Assembly: GCF_000368265.1 (NCBI RefSeq)
Contig: NZ_KB851218.1
Coordinates: 1-64,000 of the forward strand
Reading direction: 5' to 3'
Source: Acinetobacter brisouisimilis
GTDB taxonomy: Bacteria; Pseudomonadota; Gammaproteobacteria; Pseudomonadales; Moraxellaceae
Length of the DNA: 64,000 bases
Position numbers and translations under genes: made by a program
Shown: piece after piece, positions 19,484-27,653 of the stretch
Position numbering within the stretch: the first letter of the stretch is position 1
Layout: each line of letters starts with the position of its first letter
Notes under the pieces: generated by a model
Database searches by the model: none
Told to the model about the DNA's origin: nothing
What the model saw: only the letters and a program-made list of their open reading frames with translations

Positions 19484-19509
19484 AAAAAGGAGCGTTATCG
19501 CTCCTTTTT
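19484..19509. terminator. Bidirectional terminator between selO and baeR
   Basis: AAAAAGGAGCG / CGCTCCTTTTT perfect 11-bp stem with TTAT loop between two converging genes; A-run and T-run flank it on either side. Confidence 0.88.
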
Positions 19510-19515
19510 ATTTAC

Positions 19516-20202
19516 TTAGTCATTCGGATATTCAAAACGATACCCGACACCATACACAGCTTGTACCCATTCATGGCGATTATCATCTTCTGCAACTTCA
19601 GAAATCTTGCGGCGCAGGTTTTTAATATGACTGTCAATTACACGGTCAGCCACGTCAAAACTGTCAGGGTTAATATGATCAAGCAGCTGAATCCGTGAAT
19701 AGACTTGTCCAACATGCTCTAAAAATAGTTCTAACAAGCGGAATTCGGTTGGAGTCAAATTCAAGGCTTTTTGTTTATACCAAATGCGTTGCTGAGACTT
19801 GTCAATACGAAACAGATCATTGTCTTCAGGTTCGGCTTTACGCTCTAAACGGCGTAACACGGCTTGTACACGTGCAACCAGTTCTTTTGGGCTAAAAGGC
19901 TTACAGACATAATCATCTGCTCCCATATTTAAGCCCAGTACCCGATCAATTTCTTCAGTCCGTGCAGTCACCATAATAATCGGCAAGTTAGACTGTTCGC
20001 GGACTTTACGGCAGATGGTCAAGCCATCCATACGCGGCACCATCAAATCCAGAATCATCAGGCTCGGTTTGCGTTGTAAAAAGCTGTTATAGGCTTCTTG
20101 TCCATCATGAAACATACTGACTTCATAGCCCGCCGCTTCCAAGTAGTCACGAACCAGCCCCGCTAATTCAACTTCATCTTCAACCAAAATAATATGTTTC
20201 AT
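19516..20202 (-). CDS. baeR: OmpR-family response regulator, BaeR-like
   Basis: A 228-residue DNA-binding regulator. The receiver domain (1-120) has the acidic pocket EDE (9-10 region), phospho-acceptor Asp52 in LDLMVPRMDG and the conserved VTARTEE and CKPFSPKEL segments. The C-terminal winged helix ends in the usual VWVQAVYGVGYRFE-like pattern. The sequence reads like Acinetobacter BaeR, which with BaeS influences efflux genes such as adeABC in A. baumannii; that role is from the literature on relatives and is not shown here. The stop is next to a terminator shared with selO, and four bases separate it from baeS upstream. Confidence 0.85.
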   Translation of the reverse strand: MKHIILVEDEVELAGLVRDYLEAAGYEVSMFHDGQEAYNSFLQRKPSLMILDLMVPRMDGLTICRKVREQSNLPIIMVTARTEEIDRVLGLNMGADDYVCKPFSPKELVARVQAVLRRLERKAEPEDNDLFRIDKSQQRIWYKQKALNLTPTEFRLLELFLEHVGQVYSRIQLLDHINPDSFDVADRVIDSHIKNLRRKISEVAEDDNRHEWVQAVYGVGYRFEYPND

Positions 20203-20206
20203 AAAC

Positions 20207-21964
20207 TTATGTCCTAGGAATTTTTGGGAAAGTTAACTGGCAACGCAAACCACCCAAAGGTGAGTGATCAAAACTGAGCTTGCCCCCTAAAGCTGTCGCA
20301 ATTTTGACTGAAAGTGCCAAACCTAAACCTGTGCCACCCGTACTACGGGTACGCGAATCATCAACACGATAAAAACGCTCACCCAAACGTTGCAGCTGTT
20401 CATCGGTTAAACCTAATGGACTATCATCGATAAATAATGTCCATGTCTGTTCATTTTGCGCGCTATGAATGCAAATCTTGCCGCCTTGTTCAGTATAACG
20501 AATGCTATTGCCGAGCAAATTCACCACAATCTGTTTAAAGCGGTCGACATCTAAAGACAATAACGCACCTGTACCATCCACTTCGATTTGTAATTGAGCC
20601 TGTTCAAATTTAGGGGTGAAATTAATCACCTCCTGCACCACGACCTGCCACGGATCAACCTCAGCAAAATAACAGGTCAACTGTTGTGCTTCAACCTGTG
20701 CCAAGTCTGCCAGATCTTGAGTCAGTTTCTTGAGGCTACTCACCTGACTCATCATTGAAGCAAAATGCTCAGGGGTCGGTTTACGGATACCATCTTGCAT
20801 GGCCTCAATCTGTGCCTGCAACACCGCAAGCGGAGTTTTAAGTTCATGGGATGTATCGGCAACCCACTGACGTCGCGATAATTCATGTTGATGCAAAATC
20901 TCGGCAAGCTGATTCATTTGATTGGACAAATCACCCAGCTCATCATTACGTTTGACCTGCATTTTGGATTCATAGTGCCCTTTTGTTAACTCACGGGCAA
21001 CACGTAACAGTTGGTGAATCGGCTTCTTAAAATAAGTCGCCAGTAACAGGGCAAGGAGTAAACTGGCAAATACCGTAACTGCATAAATCAGCAGTAAAAC
21101 CTGCTTTTGGGTACTAAAGAAATTGAGGCTGAGTGCATCTTCCTGATCAAGAACAGGTTTTAAGCCCAAATATCCAACGACCTGATTATTGACGGTAATC
21201 GGGCGAAATGAAACTGCACCTGTATTTTGCTCGCCGACTATAAAATGCTTTTTCGCATCATACAAAGATAAACGCGAACTTAGCCCCAATTTATCGGGCA
21301 TCGGAATAAAGCGTTTTTTGCCTTCAGGTGGCGCACTAGCGAGCAAAGATTCGCCCACTTTAGGCTTATGGTTGTCCTGTGGTGGCTTACGATTCCAGAG
21401 AGCACCATTTTTTAAAGGAAAGCTCAGGCCTTCAAACGGTTGATATTCAGAGGGCAGGTTTTCTTGCAATAATCGAATTTCGCTTACAGACAATCCTTCT
21501 TTTTTGACGGCTGTTTGCTGCTCAACGCCAGTCGGAACATTTAAAATGGTATTTTCTTTAAAATAGCGCTGCTGAAAAGCAATATCATATTGACGGCGTA
21601 ACCAAACTCGTGAAAGATGATCATAATCATCAGGGTTAGGCTTGCCTTCTATTTGTAAAATCTGCGCCTGGATGGCATTGCCCCAGTCATGATAAATACT
21701 GTATACCCCAGCCAAGTTTTCAATGAGATGATCCAGTTTTTGCATTTCAACATCAGCAACATACTTGGTGAAGTTTTCCTTCATGGTCCATTGAAACACA
21801 CCCAAGCTCACCGTCGTAATAATAACGGTGGTCAACAACACAGTTAAGAATAAGCGTAAGGCAATGGGAACACGCAGGTTTTTCAAAAATTCAACTCTAT
21901 CAACAGCCTGATTTTTTCCATTGTAACTAACATGTGGATAAAAAACTCTCCATTGTTCCTTCAT
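20207..21964 (-). CDS. baeS: Sensor histidine kinase, BaeS-like
   Basis: Partner of the adjacent regulator. Transmembrane helix 1 at about 37-60 and helix 2 at about 288-311 flank a roughly 225-residue periplasmic sensor region; a HAMP linker follows (311-365). The phospho-acceptor is His373 in ADTSHELKTPLA, and the ATPase domain has NLLGNSIRYTEQGG (N box) and GTGLGLALS (G box). The annotated start gives 585 residues with a 36-residue cytoplasmic lead, longer than usual for the family; an in-frame TTG near residue 27 is an alternative start. Only about 65 bases separate it from the divergent lipoprotein gene. Confidence 0.87.
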   Translation of the reverse strand: MKEQWRVFYPHVSYNGKNQAVDRVEFLKNLRVPIALRLFLTVLLTTVIITTVSLGVFQWTMKENFTKYVADVEMQKLDHLIENLAGVYSIYHDWGNAIQAQILQIEGKPNPDDYDHLSRVWLRRQYDIAFQQRYFKENTILNVPTGVEQQTAVKKEGLSVSEIRLLQENLPSEYQPFEGLSFPLKNGALWNRKPPQDNHKPKVGESLLASAPPEGKKRFIPMPDKLGLSSRLSLYDAKKHFIVGEQNTGAVSFRPITVNNQVVGYLGLKPVLDQEDALSLNFFSTQKQVLLLIYAVTVFASLLLALLLATYFKKPIHQLLRVARELTKGHYESKMQVKRNDELGDLSNQMNQLAEILHQHELSRRQWVADTSHELKTPLAVLQAQIEAMQDGIRKPTPEHFASMMSQVSSLKKLTQDLADLAQVEAQQLTCYFAEVDPWQVVVQEVINFTPKFEQAQLQIEVDGTGALLSLDVDRFKQIVVNLLGNSIRYTEQGGKICIHSAQNEQTWTLFIDDSPLGLTDEQLQRLGERFYRVDDSRTRSTGGTGLGLALSVKIATALGGKLSFDHSPLGGLRCQLTFPKIPRT

Positions 21965-22029
21965 GTTGGTTGGTTAAAGTTAACACAGTAAAGTTTTTTA
22001 ACTTTCGTATACAAAAAAAGGACAATAAA

Positions 22030-22425
22030 ATGAATCGATTCGCCAAAGTTGCTTTAGTAAGTGCTACGTTGCTCAGCATGGGAACGCTAACCGCTTGTCA
22101 ATCAATTATGCAACACCATGATCCTGCTGGTATGCAAGCAGGTTCACAAGAACCACATCATCGCCATCACTGGCAACATCATATGTCAGAACAGGAAATG
22201 GCAAAACATCAAGCAGCACTTGAACAATTTAAACAGGCATGTAACAACCAAACTGTTGGTGCTAAAGTTCAGGTCAAACTTGAAGATAAAACCATTACAG
22301 GTACATGCGAACTACGCTTTAAACCTGATATGAATAAAGACCATCCAATGTATCCAGCAAATATGAATAAAGATCATTCAATGTATCCAGCAAATATGCC
22401 CATGCCTGCACCTGCGACCAAATAA
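22030..22425 (+). CDS. His-rich lipoprotein of unknown function, divergent from baeS
   Basis: I recognise no named family. The 131-residue product has a lipoprotein signal with lipobox LTAC at Cys23. The mature N-terminal part is His-rich (HHRHHWQHHM), the middle has two cysteines (QACNNQ, TCELRF), and the C-terminus has an 11-residue tandem repeat MNKDHxMYPAN twice, then MPMPAP. The His and Met content suggests metal binding but that is inference. AAAGGA lies seven bases before the ATG, ruling out the longer frame from 21934. Being divergent from baeS with a tiny shared promoter region, it may be a target of the BaeSR system. Confidence 0.8.
   Translation: MNRFAKVALVSATLLSMGTLTACQSIMQHHDPAGMQAGSQEPHHRHHWQHHMSEQEMAKHQAALEQFKQACNNQTVGAKVQVKLEDKTITGTCELRFKPDMNKDHPMYPANMNKDHSMYPANMPMPAPATK
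22330..22395 (+). repeat. 33-bp tandem repeat in lipoprotein gene
   Basis: Two near-identical 33-bp units at 22330 and 22363 encode MNKDHPMYPAN and MNKDHSMYPAN in the C-terminal tail of the lipoprotein. Confidence 0.9.
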
Positions 22426-22432
22426 ATCACCA

Positions 22433-22474
22433 CAAACAAAAATGGCAGATCACTATGGTCTGCCGTTTTTGTTT
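22433..22474 (+). terminator. Intrinsic terminator after the His-rich lipoprotein gene
   Basis: A long stem of AAACAAAAA-T-GGCAGA against TCTGCC-G-TTTTTGTTT with one mismatch and a 9-nt loop, ending in T-rich sequence. Confidence 0.85.
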
Positions 22475-22706
22475 ATCACTCAGTCGATTGGCTAAACGCA
22501 CATCAAATTATTATATAAAATCAATATTATTCAATATTTTATTATAGTAAATTCAATTTAATTTGACTTTATAGTCACACAGATTCCACGCTTCCGCTCT
22601 TGTCGAACACTGCAACTTGTTGCACGATGTAATCCATACAAAGTGCTGGGAAAGGCACATTTTAAAGACATAAAACTGGGGTTTGCCAGTACAAGAGGAT
22701 ATGATC

Positions 22707-24509
22707 ATGCCACAATACAAAGCACCTTTACGTGATATGCAATTTGTCTTGCATGAGTTGCTACATGCCGAGCAGCACTATGCCAAATTGCCTGCATTTC
22801 AAGATACGGTTAGCCGTGAATTGATTGATCAATATTTAGAGGCTGCCGCAGATTTTTGTGAAAATGAACTGTCTCCACTCAACCAAATTGGCGATCGTGA
22901 AGGCTGTACATGGCATGACGGTGTCGTCACAACCCCAACAGGGTTTAAAGAAGCCTATCAAAAATATATTGAACTGGGCTTTCCTTCCCTTTCAGCAGAA
23001 GAACAATACGGCGGTCAGGGTTTGCCAAACTCGCTAGCCACTGTAATTTCAGAAATGGTGGGGAGTTCCAACTGGGCATGGGGCATGTATCCTGGCCTGT
23101 CACATGGTGCTGTACGTACCATTGAAGACCACGGTTCAGACGAACAAAAAAATACCTATTTACCGAAACTGGTTTCAGGTGAATGGACAGGTACCATGTG
23201 CCTGACCGAATCACATGCAGGTTCAGACCTCGGGATTATTCGCAGTAAAGCCGAACCTAATGCAGATGGCAGTTATGCCATTTCAGGAGAGAAAATCTTT
23301 ATCTCTGCAGGTGAACACGATATGGCTGAAAATATCGTGCATATCGTACTGGCACGCTTACCAAATGCACCGAAAGGTACCAAAGGGATTTCACTGTTTA
23401 TTGTGCCAAAATTCCATGTCAACGCAGATGGATCTCTAGGTGAACGCAACAATGTCCGTTGTGGTTCAATCGAACATAAAATGGGTATTCATGGCAATGC
23501 CACCTGTGTCTTGAACTTTGATAAAGCCACAGGCTACCTGATTGGCCCTGAAAATCGCGGGCTTAACTGTATGTTCACCTTTATGAATACGGCACGTATT
23601 GGTACAGCGGTGCAAGGGTTGGCGGCTTCTGAGTCATCATTCCAAGGGGCATTGGTGTATGCCAAAGAACGCCTAGCAATGCGCGCGCTTTCTGGGGCAA
23701 AACAGCCTGAAAAAGAAGCTGACCCAATTATTGTGCATCCTGCGGTACGCAACATGCTCTTGACCCAAAAAGCCTTTGCCGAAGGTGGTCGTGCCCTTGT
23801 TTACTTACTGTCTCAATATGCTGATTTGGTAGAACGTGCTGCAACGAACGAAGAACGTGAGTTTGCTGATAATATCTTGTCTTTGCTCACACCAATTGCC
23901 AAAGCTTTCTTGACCGAAACAGGCTATGAAGCAGCCAACAAAGGCGTTCAGGTCTTTGGCGGACATGGTTTTATTGCGGAACATGGCATGGAACAAATCG
24001 TGCGGGATACTCGTATTGCCTGTTTGTATGAAGGCACAACCGAAATTCAGGCACTCGATTTGCTCGGTCGTAAAGTATTGCAAACCAAAGGGGCATTATT
24101 GCGTGATTTCACCAAAATCATTTATGACTTTACCCAAGAGCAAGCCAACAATACTGAATTGCAAGAGCTGATCAGCGCGCTTGCAAGCCTGAATAAAGAA
24201 TGGGGACAACTCACCAACCGTATTGGTGAACGTGCCAGCCAAAACCCTGAAGAAGTCGGTGCGGCGGCTGTTGACTACCTGTTCTTCGCAGGCTATGTGA
24301 CCTTGGCTTACTTATGGGCACGCATGGCGGTGGTTGCTCAGCAACAACTGGTTCAAGGCTCAAGCGAAGTTGAATTTTACAAAGCCAAAATCACCACGGC
24401 GCAATTCTACTTCAAGAAGGTCTTACCACGCGTACATGGACATATTGCCGTGATTGCAGGCGGCTTAGAACCTCTCATGAGTCTGGATGCCGAACACTTT
24501 GCATTCTAA
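22707..24509 (+). CDS. Acyl-CoA dehydrogenase, large form with C-terminal extension (first of tandem pair)
   Basis: FAD-dependent oxidation of acyl-CoA to 2-enoyl-CoA, the first step of beta-oxidation. At 600 residues it belongs to the long bacterial class with an added C-terminal domain. FAD/substrate segments MCLTESHAGSDLG and SGEKIFIS are in the middle domain, and the catalytic glutamate is in CLYEGTTEIQA. AGAGGA lies seven bases before the ATG at 22707 and excludes the longer frame from 22683. No signal peptide. Followed by a terminator, then by a paralogue in the same orientation. Chain length is unknown. Confidence 0.94.
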   Translation: MPQYKAPLRDMQFVLHELLHAEQHYAKLPAFQDTVSRELIDQYLEAAADFCENELSPLNQIGDREGCTWHDGVVTTPTGFKEAYQKYIELGFPSLSAEEQYGGQGLPNSLATVISEMVGSSNWAWGMYPGLSHGAVRTIEDHGSDEQKNTYLPKLVSGEWTGTMCLTESHAGSDLGIIRSKAEPNADGSYAISGEKIFISAGEHDMAENIVHIVLARLPNAPKGTKGISLFIVPKFHVNADGSLGERNNVRCGSIEHKMGIHGNATCVLNFDKATGYLIGPENRGLNCMFTFMNTARIGTAVQGLAASESSFQGALVYAKERLAMRALSGAKQPEKEADPIIVHPAVRNMLLTQKAFAEGGRALVYLLSQYADLVERAATNEEREFADNILSLLTPIAKAFLTETGYEAANKGVQVFGGHGFIAEHGMEQIVRDTRIACLYEGTTEIQALDLLGRKVLQTKGALLRDFTKIIYDFTQEQANNTELQELISALASLNKEWGQLTNRIGERASQNPEEVGAAAVDYLFFAGYVTLAYLWARMAVVAQQQLVQGSSEVEFYKAKITTAQFYFKKVLPRVHGHIAVIAGGLEPLMSLDAEHFAF

Positions 24510-24516
24510 TGCACAG

Positions 24517-24546
24517 AAAAAAGGCTGCCACTGTGCAGCCTTTTTT
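24517..24546 (+). terminator. Intrinsic terminator between the two acyl-CoA dehydrogenase genes
   Basis: AAAAAAGGCTGC / GCAGCCTTTTTT 12-bp stem with a 6-nt loop, eight bases after the first gene's stop. The second gene therefore probably has its own promoter. Confidence 0.88.
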
Positions 24547-24643
24547 ATGAAATGTCTTGCAACGATATTGTGGTGGCGATACACAATCCATCACGATAAA
24601 AATTGCTAGAGTTAAAACAAACACAAAAAACAGGTGAACAACA

Positions 24644-26422
24644 ATGCCAATCTATAATGCCCCACTTGCCGATATGCGTTTTATTTTAAATGAGGTCTTT
24701 GACGCAGAACAGTTTTGGCAAAGCAATGAAAAGCTGGCACATTTAGATGCTGCAACTGCCGAGGCAATTTTAGAAGAAATGGCGAAATTTGCCAAAAACA
24801 TTACCCTTCCTCTCAACCGTAGTGGTGATGAACACGGCGCTCACTATGCCGATGGCAAAGTGTCTACGCCAGAAGGTTTTAAAGCCGCATTTCAACAGTA
24901 TGCCGAAGGTGGCTGGATTGGCTTAAGTGCCGATGAAGAATGGGGCGGTCAAAGCATGCCAAAAATGCTCACCGTACTTTCAGATGAAATGATTTTTGCC
25001 ACCAACCCTGCTTTTATGCTGTATCCCCTTTTGTCCGTTGGTGCAGGTATGGCACTCAGCAGCTATGGCTCACAAGAACAAAAAGAAACCTATTTGCCAA
25101 AAATCTACTCGGGTGAATGGTCAGGTACCATGTGTTTGACAGAACCACATGCAGGCACGGATTTGGGGATTATTAAAACCAAAGCTGAACCCAATGCTGA
25201 TGGTAGCTACAACATCACGGGCACCAAAATTTTCATTACAGGTGGTGACCACGACCTCACGAAAAACATCATTCACCTTGTGTTGGCCAAAACCCCAAAT
25301 GCACCTGCAGGTTCACGCGGAATTTCATTGTTTATTGTGCCAAAATATCTGGTCAATCAAGATGGCTCTTTGGGCGAACGTAATCATGTTGCTCCAGGTT
25401 CAATCGAACATAAAATGGGGATCAAAGCTTCAGCCACCTGTGTCATGAACTTCGATGCTGCCAAAGGCTTTTTGGTCGGCAAAGAAAATGAAGGCTTGGC
25501 TGCAATGTTTGTGATGATGAACTATGAACGCTTGTCGATGGGGATTCAGGGGCTTGGCGCTTCAGAATTTGCCTACCAAAATGCCGCGCAATACGCCACA
25601 GACCGTCTGCAAGGTCGCAGTGCCACAGGCGTTAAAAACCCTGACAAACCTGCCGATAGTATTTTGGTACATGGTGATGTACGCCGCATGTTACTCAATG
25701 CTCGCGCCAACAACGAAGCCTCACGCGCCTTTGCGGTCTATGTGGGACAACAGCTCGACATTACCAAGTTTTCAACCGATGCCGAAGCCGTGCGCAAAGC
25801 CAATAACCGTGTTGCCCTGCTCACGCCGATTGCCAAAGCCTATTTAACCGATACTGCCTTTAATGCCGTACTCGATGCGCAAATGTGTTTTGGTGGACAT
25901 GGCTATATCGCTGAATGGGGCATGGAACAATGTGTCCGCGACTTACGGATTGCCCAGATTTATGAGGGAACCAATGGCATTCAGTCCCAAGATTTGATCG
26001 GTCGTAAGGTCATTAAAAATAACGGCGAATTCTTATATGAGTACATCGAAGAAATCCGTAATTTTGTACATGACCTCGATATCGAGCTTAATTTTATTAA
26101 AGACTTGACTCTCGATGCATGTCTTGAAGTTGAAGCCATCACCCAACGTGTGATTGAACAAGCTCAAGAAGACCCAGACTTTGCCAATGCCGTTGCGGTT
26201 GATTATTTGCATATGGTGGGTCTACTCAGCTTTGCCTATATGTTTGCCAAAATTGCGCATGTGGCACAGCAAAAACAAGGCGAGTTTTATGCCAACAAAC
26301 TGCGTCTTGCCCAATATTATATTGAAAAAGTTTTACCTGAGCTCAACAGCCGTTTTGCCAAGATTAATGCTGGCTCAAGCGTGATGATGCAATTTGACCC
26401 TGCCTACTTCACTCAGCAATAA
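24644..26422 (+). CDS. Acyl-CoA dehydrogenase, large form (second of tandem pair)
   Basis: A 592-residue paralogue of the preceding gene, with clear identity along its whole length (both begin MPxYxAPLxDMxFxLxE). MCLTEPHAGTDLG and TGTKIFITGG form the FAD/substrate region; the catalytic glutamate lies in QIYEGTNGIQSQD. It has the same C-terminal extension and ends MMQFDPAYF. AGGTG precedes the ATG. Same biochemical role as its neighbour, probably with a different chain-length preference; sequence alone cannot assign it. Confidence 0.94.
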   Translation: MPIYNAPLADMRFILNEVFDAEQFWQSNEKLAHLDAATAEAILEEMAKFAKNITLPLNRSGDEHGAHYADGKVSTPEGFKAAFQQYAEGGWIGLSADEEWGGQSMPKMLTVLSDEMIFATNPAFMLYPLLSVGAGMALSSYGSQEQKETYLPKIYSGEWSGTMCLTEPHAGTDLGIIKTKAEPNADGSYNITGTKIFITGGDHDLTKNIIHLVLAKTPNAPAGSRGISLFIVPKYLVNQDGSLGERNHVAPGSIEHKMGIKASATCVMNFDAAKGFLVGKENEGLAAMFVMMNYERLSMGIQGLGASEFAYQNAAQYATDRLQGRSATGVKNPDKPADSILVHGDVRRMLLNARANNEASRAFAVYVGQQLDITKFSTDAEAVRKANNRVALLTPIAKAYLTDTAFNAVLDAQMCFGGHGYIAEWGMEQCVRDLRIAQIYEGTNGIQSQDLIGRKVIKNNGEFLYEYIEEIRNFVHDLDIELNFIKDLTLDACLEVEAITQRVIEQAQEDPDFANAVAVDYLHMVGLLSFAYMFAKIAHVAQQKQGEFYANKLRLAQYYIEKVLPELNSRFAKINAGSSVMMQFDPAYFTQQ

Positions 26423-26436
26423 TTTGCTTCTATTCT

Positions 26437-26468
26437 AAAAAAATGCCTGATTCATCAGGCATTTTTTT
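26437..26468 (+). terminator. Intrinsic terminator after the second acyl-CoA dehydrogenase gene
   Basis: AAAAAAATGCCTGA / TCAGGCATTTTTTT 14-bp stem with a TTCA loop. Confidence 0.9.
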
Positions 26469-26541
26469 ATTTTATGATTTGTCATGAATTTTGCATGATG
26501 ATAACTTAATCTAACAATAGATCGAATAAAGGTGTCATCTC

Positions 26542-27027
26542 ATGCCCACTCCCAAAGATAAAATCGATCAAGTTCAACCATTCTTAGATCGTATTGGTCA
26601 TTTGGCTGTTGAAAGTTTTCATTATCTGGCCTTGTTTATTATTGGCTGTATGATCGCATGGTCAGCCGTGCATACCACTATTGGTATTTTTACTGAAAAA
26701 AACTACGCCAGTATTGATGATATTTTACTGTTATTTATCTATTTAGAACTTGGGGCAATGGTCGGGATTTATTTTAAAACCAACCACATGCCTGTGCGTT
26801 TTCTGATTTATGTTGCGATTACCGCCCTGACCCGCCTGCTGATTTCCGTGATTCAGCACGACCATAAAGCCTCTCTAGACTTGCTGATTGTGACAAGCTC
26901 AATCCTGATTCTGGCAGTAGCGATTTTGATTGTGCGTTATGCCTCTTGGCATTATCCATCAGCAATTAGAGAAAAAAATGAAACTGTCAGCAAAAAACTA
27001 CAGCCTCAGGATGATGAACTAGCATAA
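26542..27027 (+). CDS. PsiE family inner-membrane protein
   Basis: 161 residues with four hydrophobic segments (about 25-50, 58-78, 88-105, 115-135) in the arrangement of the phosphate-starvation-inducible PsiE family; YLELGAMVGIYFKTNHMPVRFLIYVAITALTR is the recognisable part (given here only as a landmark around residues 69-100). Function is unknown even in E. coli, where psiE responds to phosphate limitation. I see no PhoB box I would defend upstream. Followed closely by an unknown gene in the same direction. Confidence 0.85.
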   Translation: MPTPKDKIDQVQPFLDRIGHLAVESFHYLALFIIGCMIAWSAVHTTIGIFTEKNYASIDDILLLFIYLELGAMVGIYFKTNHMPVRFLIYVAITALTRLLISVIQHDHKASLDLLIVTSSILILAVAILIVRYASWHYPSAIREKNETVSKKLQPQDDELA

Positions 27028-27073
27028 TAATTGTCAGATATATTGATCAAATGAAAAAAGAGAGCTGCGGAAA

Positions 27074-27520
27074 GTGTCTAATTTAAATTTTGAACGTCTA
27101 GAGCAATTTTTTGCCAAAGTTCCAAGTGTGCAAACCAGCCGTATTGTGGGGCATGGTGATGATGGACAACATGCATGGTGGTTTAAGTTTTTTATTGATC
27201 TTGAGCATCCTTTAGCTTGGCAAACCGTACAGGAACTTGGACATGTTTTGAATTACTTGTCCACCAATGAGCGTTTACCGACCCAGTTTCTTCCTGTATC
27301 TCCACCACCGTATATGAATGGTGAAGCCAAAGACTTTCTAGCTTGGGTGATTCAGTGTAACCATGCTGACTTTTCACCTGACGTGGTTTGTGACTGGCTC
27401 GAAGCACGCTTACCAAACCCTGTTGATGATGAAAGCCAGTGGAAAATCAAAACAGATTTAAGCGAAATCGAATCACTGGATGACAAGGCGCTTGACCAAC
27501 TCATTCCACCTCAAAGTTAA
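27074..27520 (+). CDS. Conserved hypothetical cytoplasmic protein
   Basis: I do not recognise a family. 148 residues, acidic, no signal peptide or membrane segment, rich in tryptophan (HAWWFKFF, WQTV, AWVIQ, CDWLE). Start appears to be GTG at 27074 with GCGGAAA just upstream; there is no nearby ATG. The PVSPPPYMNGEAKDFLAWVIQ segment looks like an ordered core. It is 46 bases downstream of the PsiE gene and ends at a strong terminator, so they may be co-transcribed. Confidence 0.7.
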   Translation: MSNLNFERLEQFFAKVPSVQTSRIVGHGDDGQHAWWFKFFIDLEHPLAWQTVQELGHVLNYLSTNERLPTQFLPVSPPPYMNGEAKDFLAWVIQCNHADFSPDVVCDWLEARLPNPVDDESQWKIKTDLSEIESLDDKALDQLIPPQS

Positions 27521-27526
27521 TGATTT

Positions 27527-27567
27527 AAAATAAAAAAGAGAGGTATATAACCTCTCTTTTTTATTTT
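27527..27567. terminator. Strong bidirectional terminator
   Basis: An 18-bp inverted repeat (AAAATAAAAAAGAGAGGT / ACCTCTCTTTTTTATTTT region) between the unknown gene at 27520 and the convergent phospholipase D gene. Confidence 0.9.
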
Positions 27568-27653
27568 AGCTTGAATTTGCATCTTGCGTTATAGCCTGTT
27601 TATTTTTCTGCTATAGGCAGAAATACAGGAGCTTAATGAAAGAAGTCTAAACT

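Noticed and set aside
19516..21964. BfmR/BfmS as identity of the two-component pair
   Set aside because: The receiver start (MKHIILVEDEVELAG) and DNA-binding segment read like BaeR, not BfmR.
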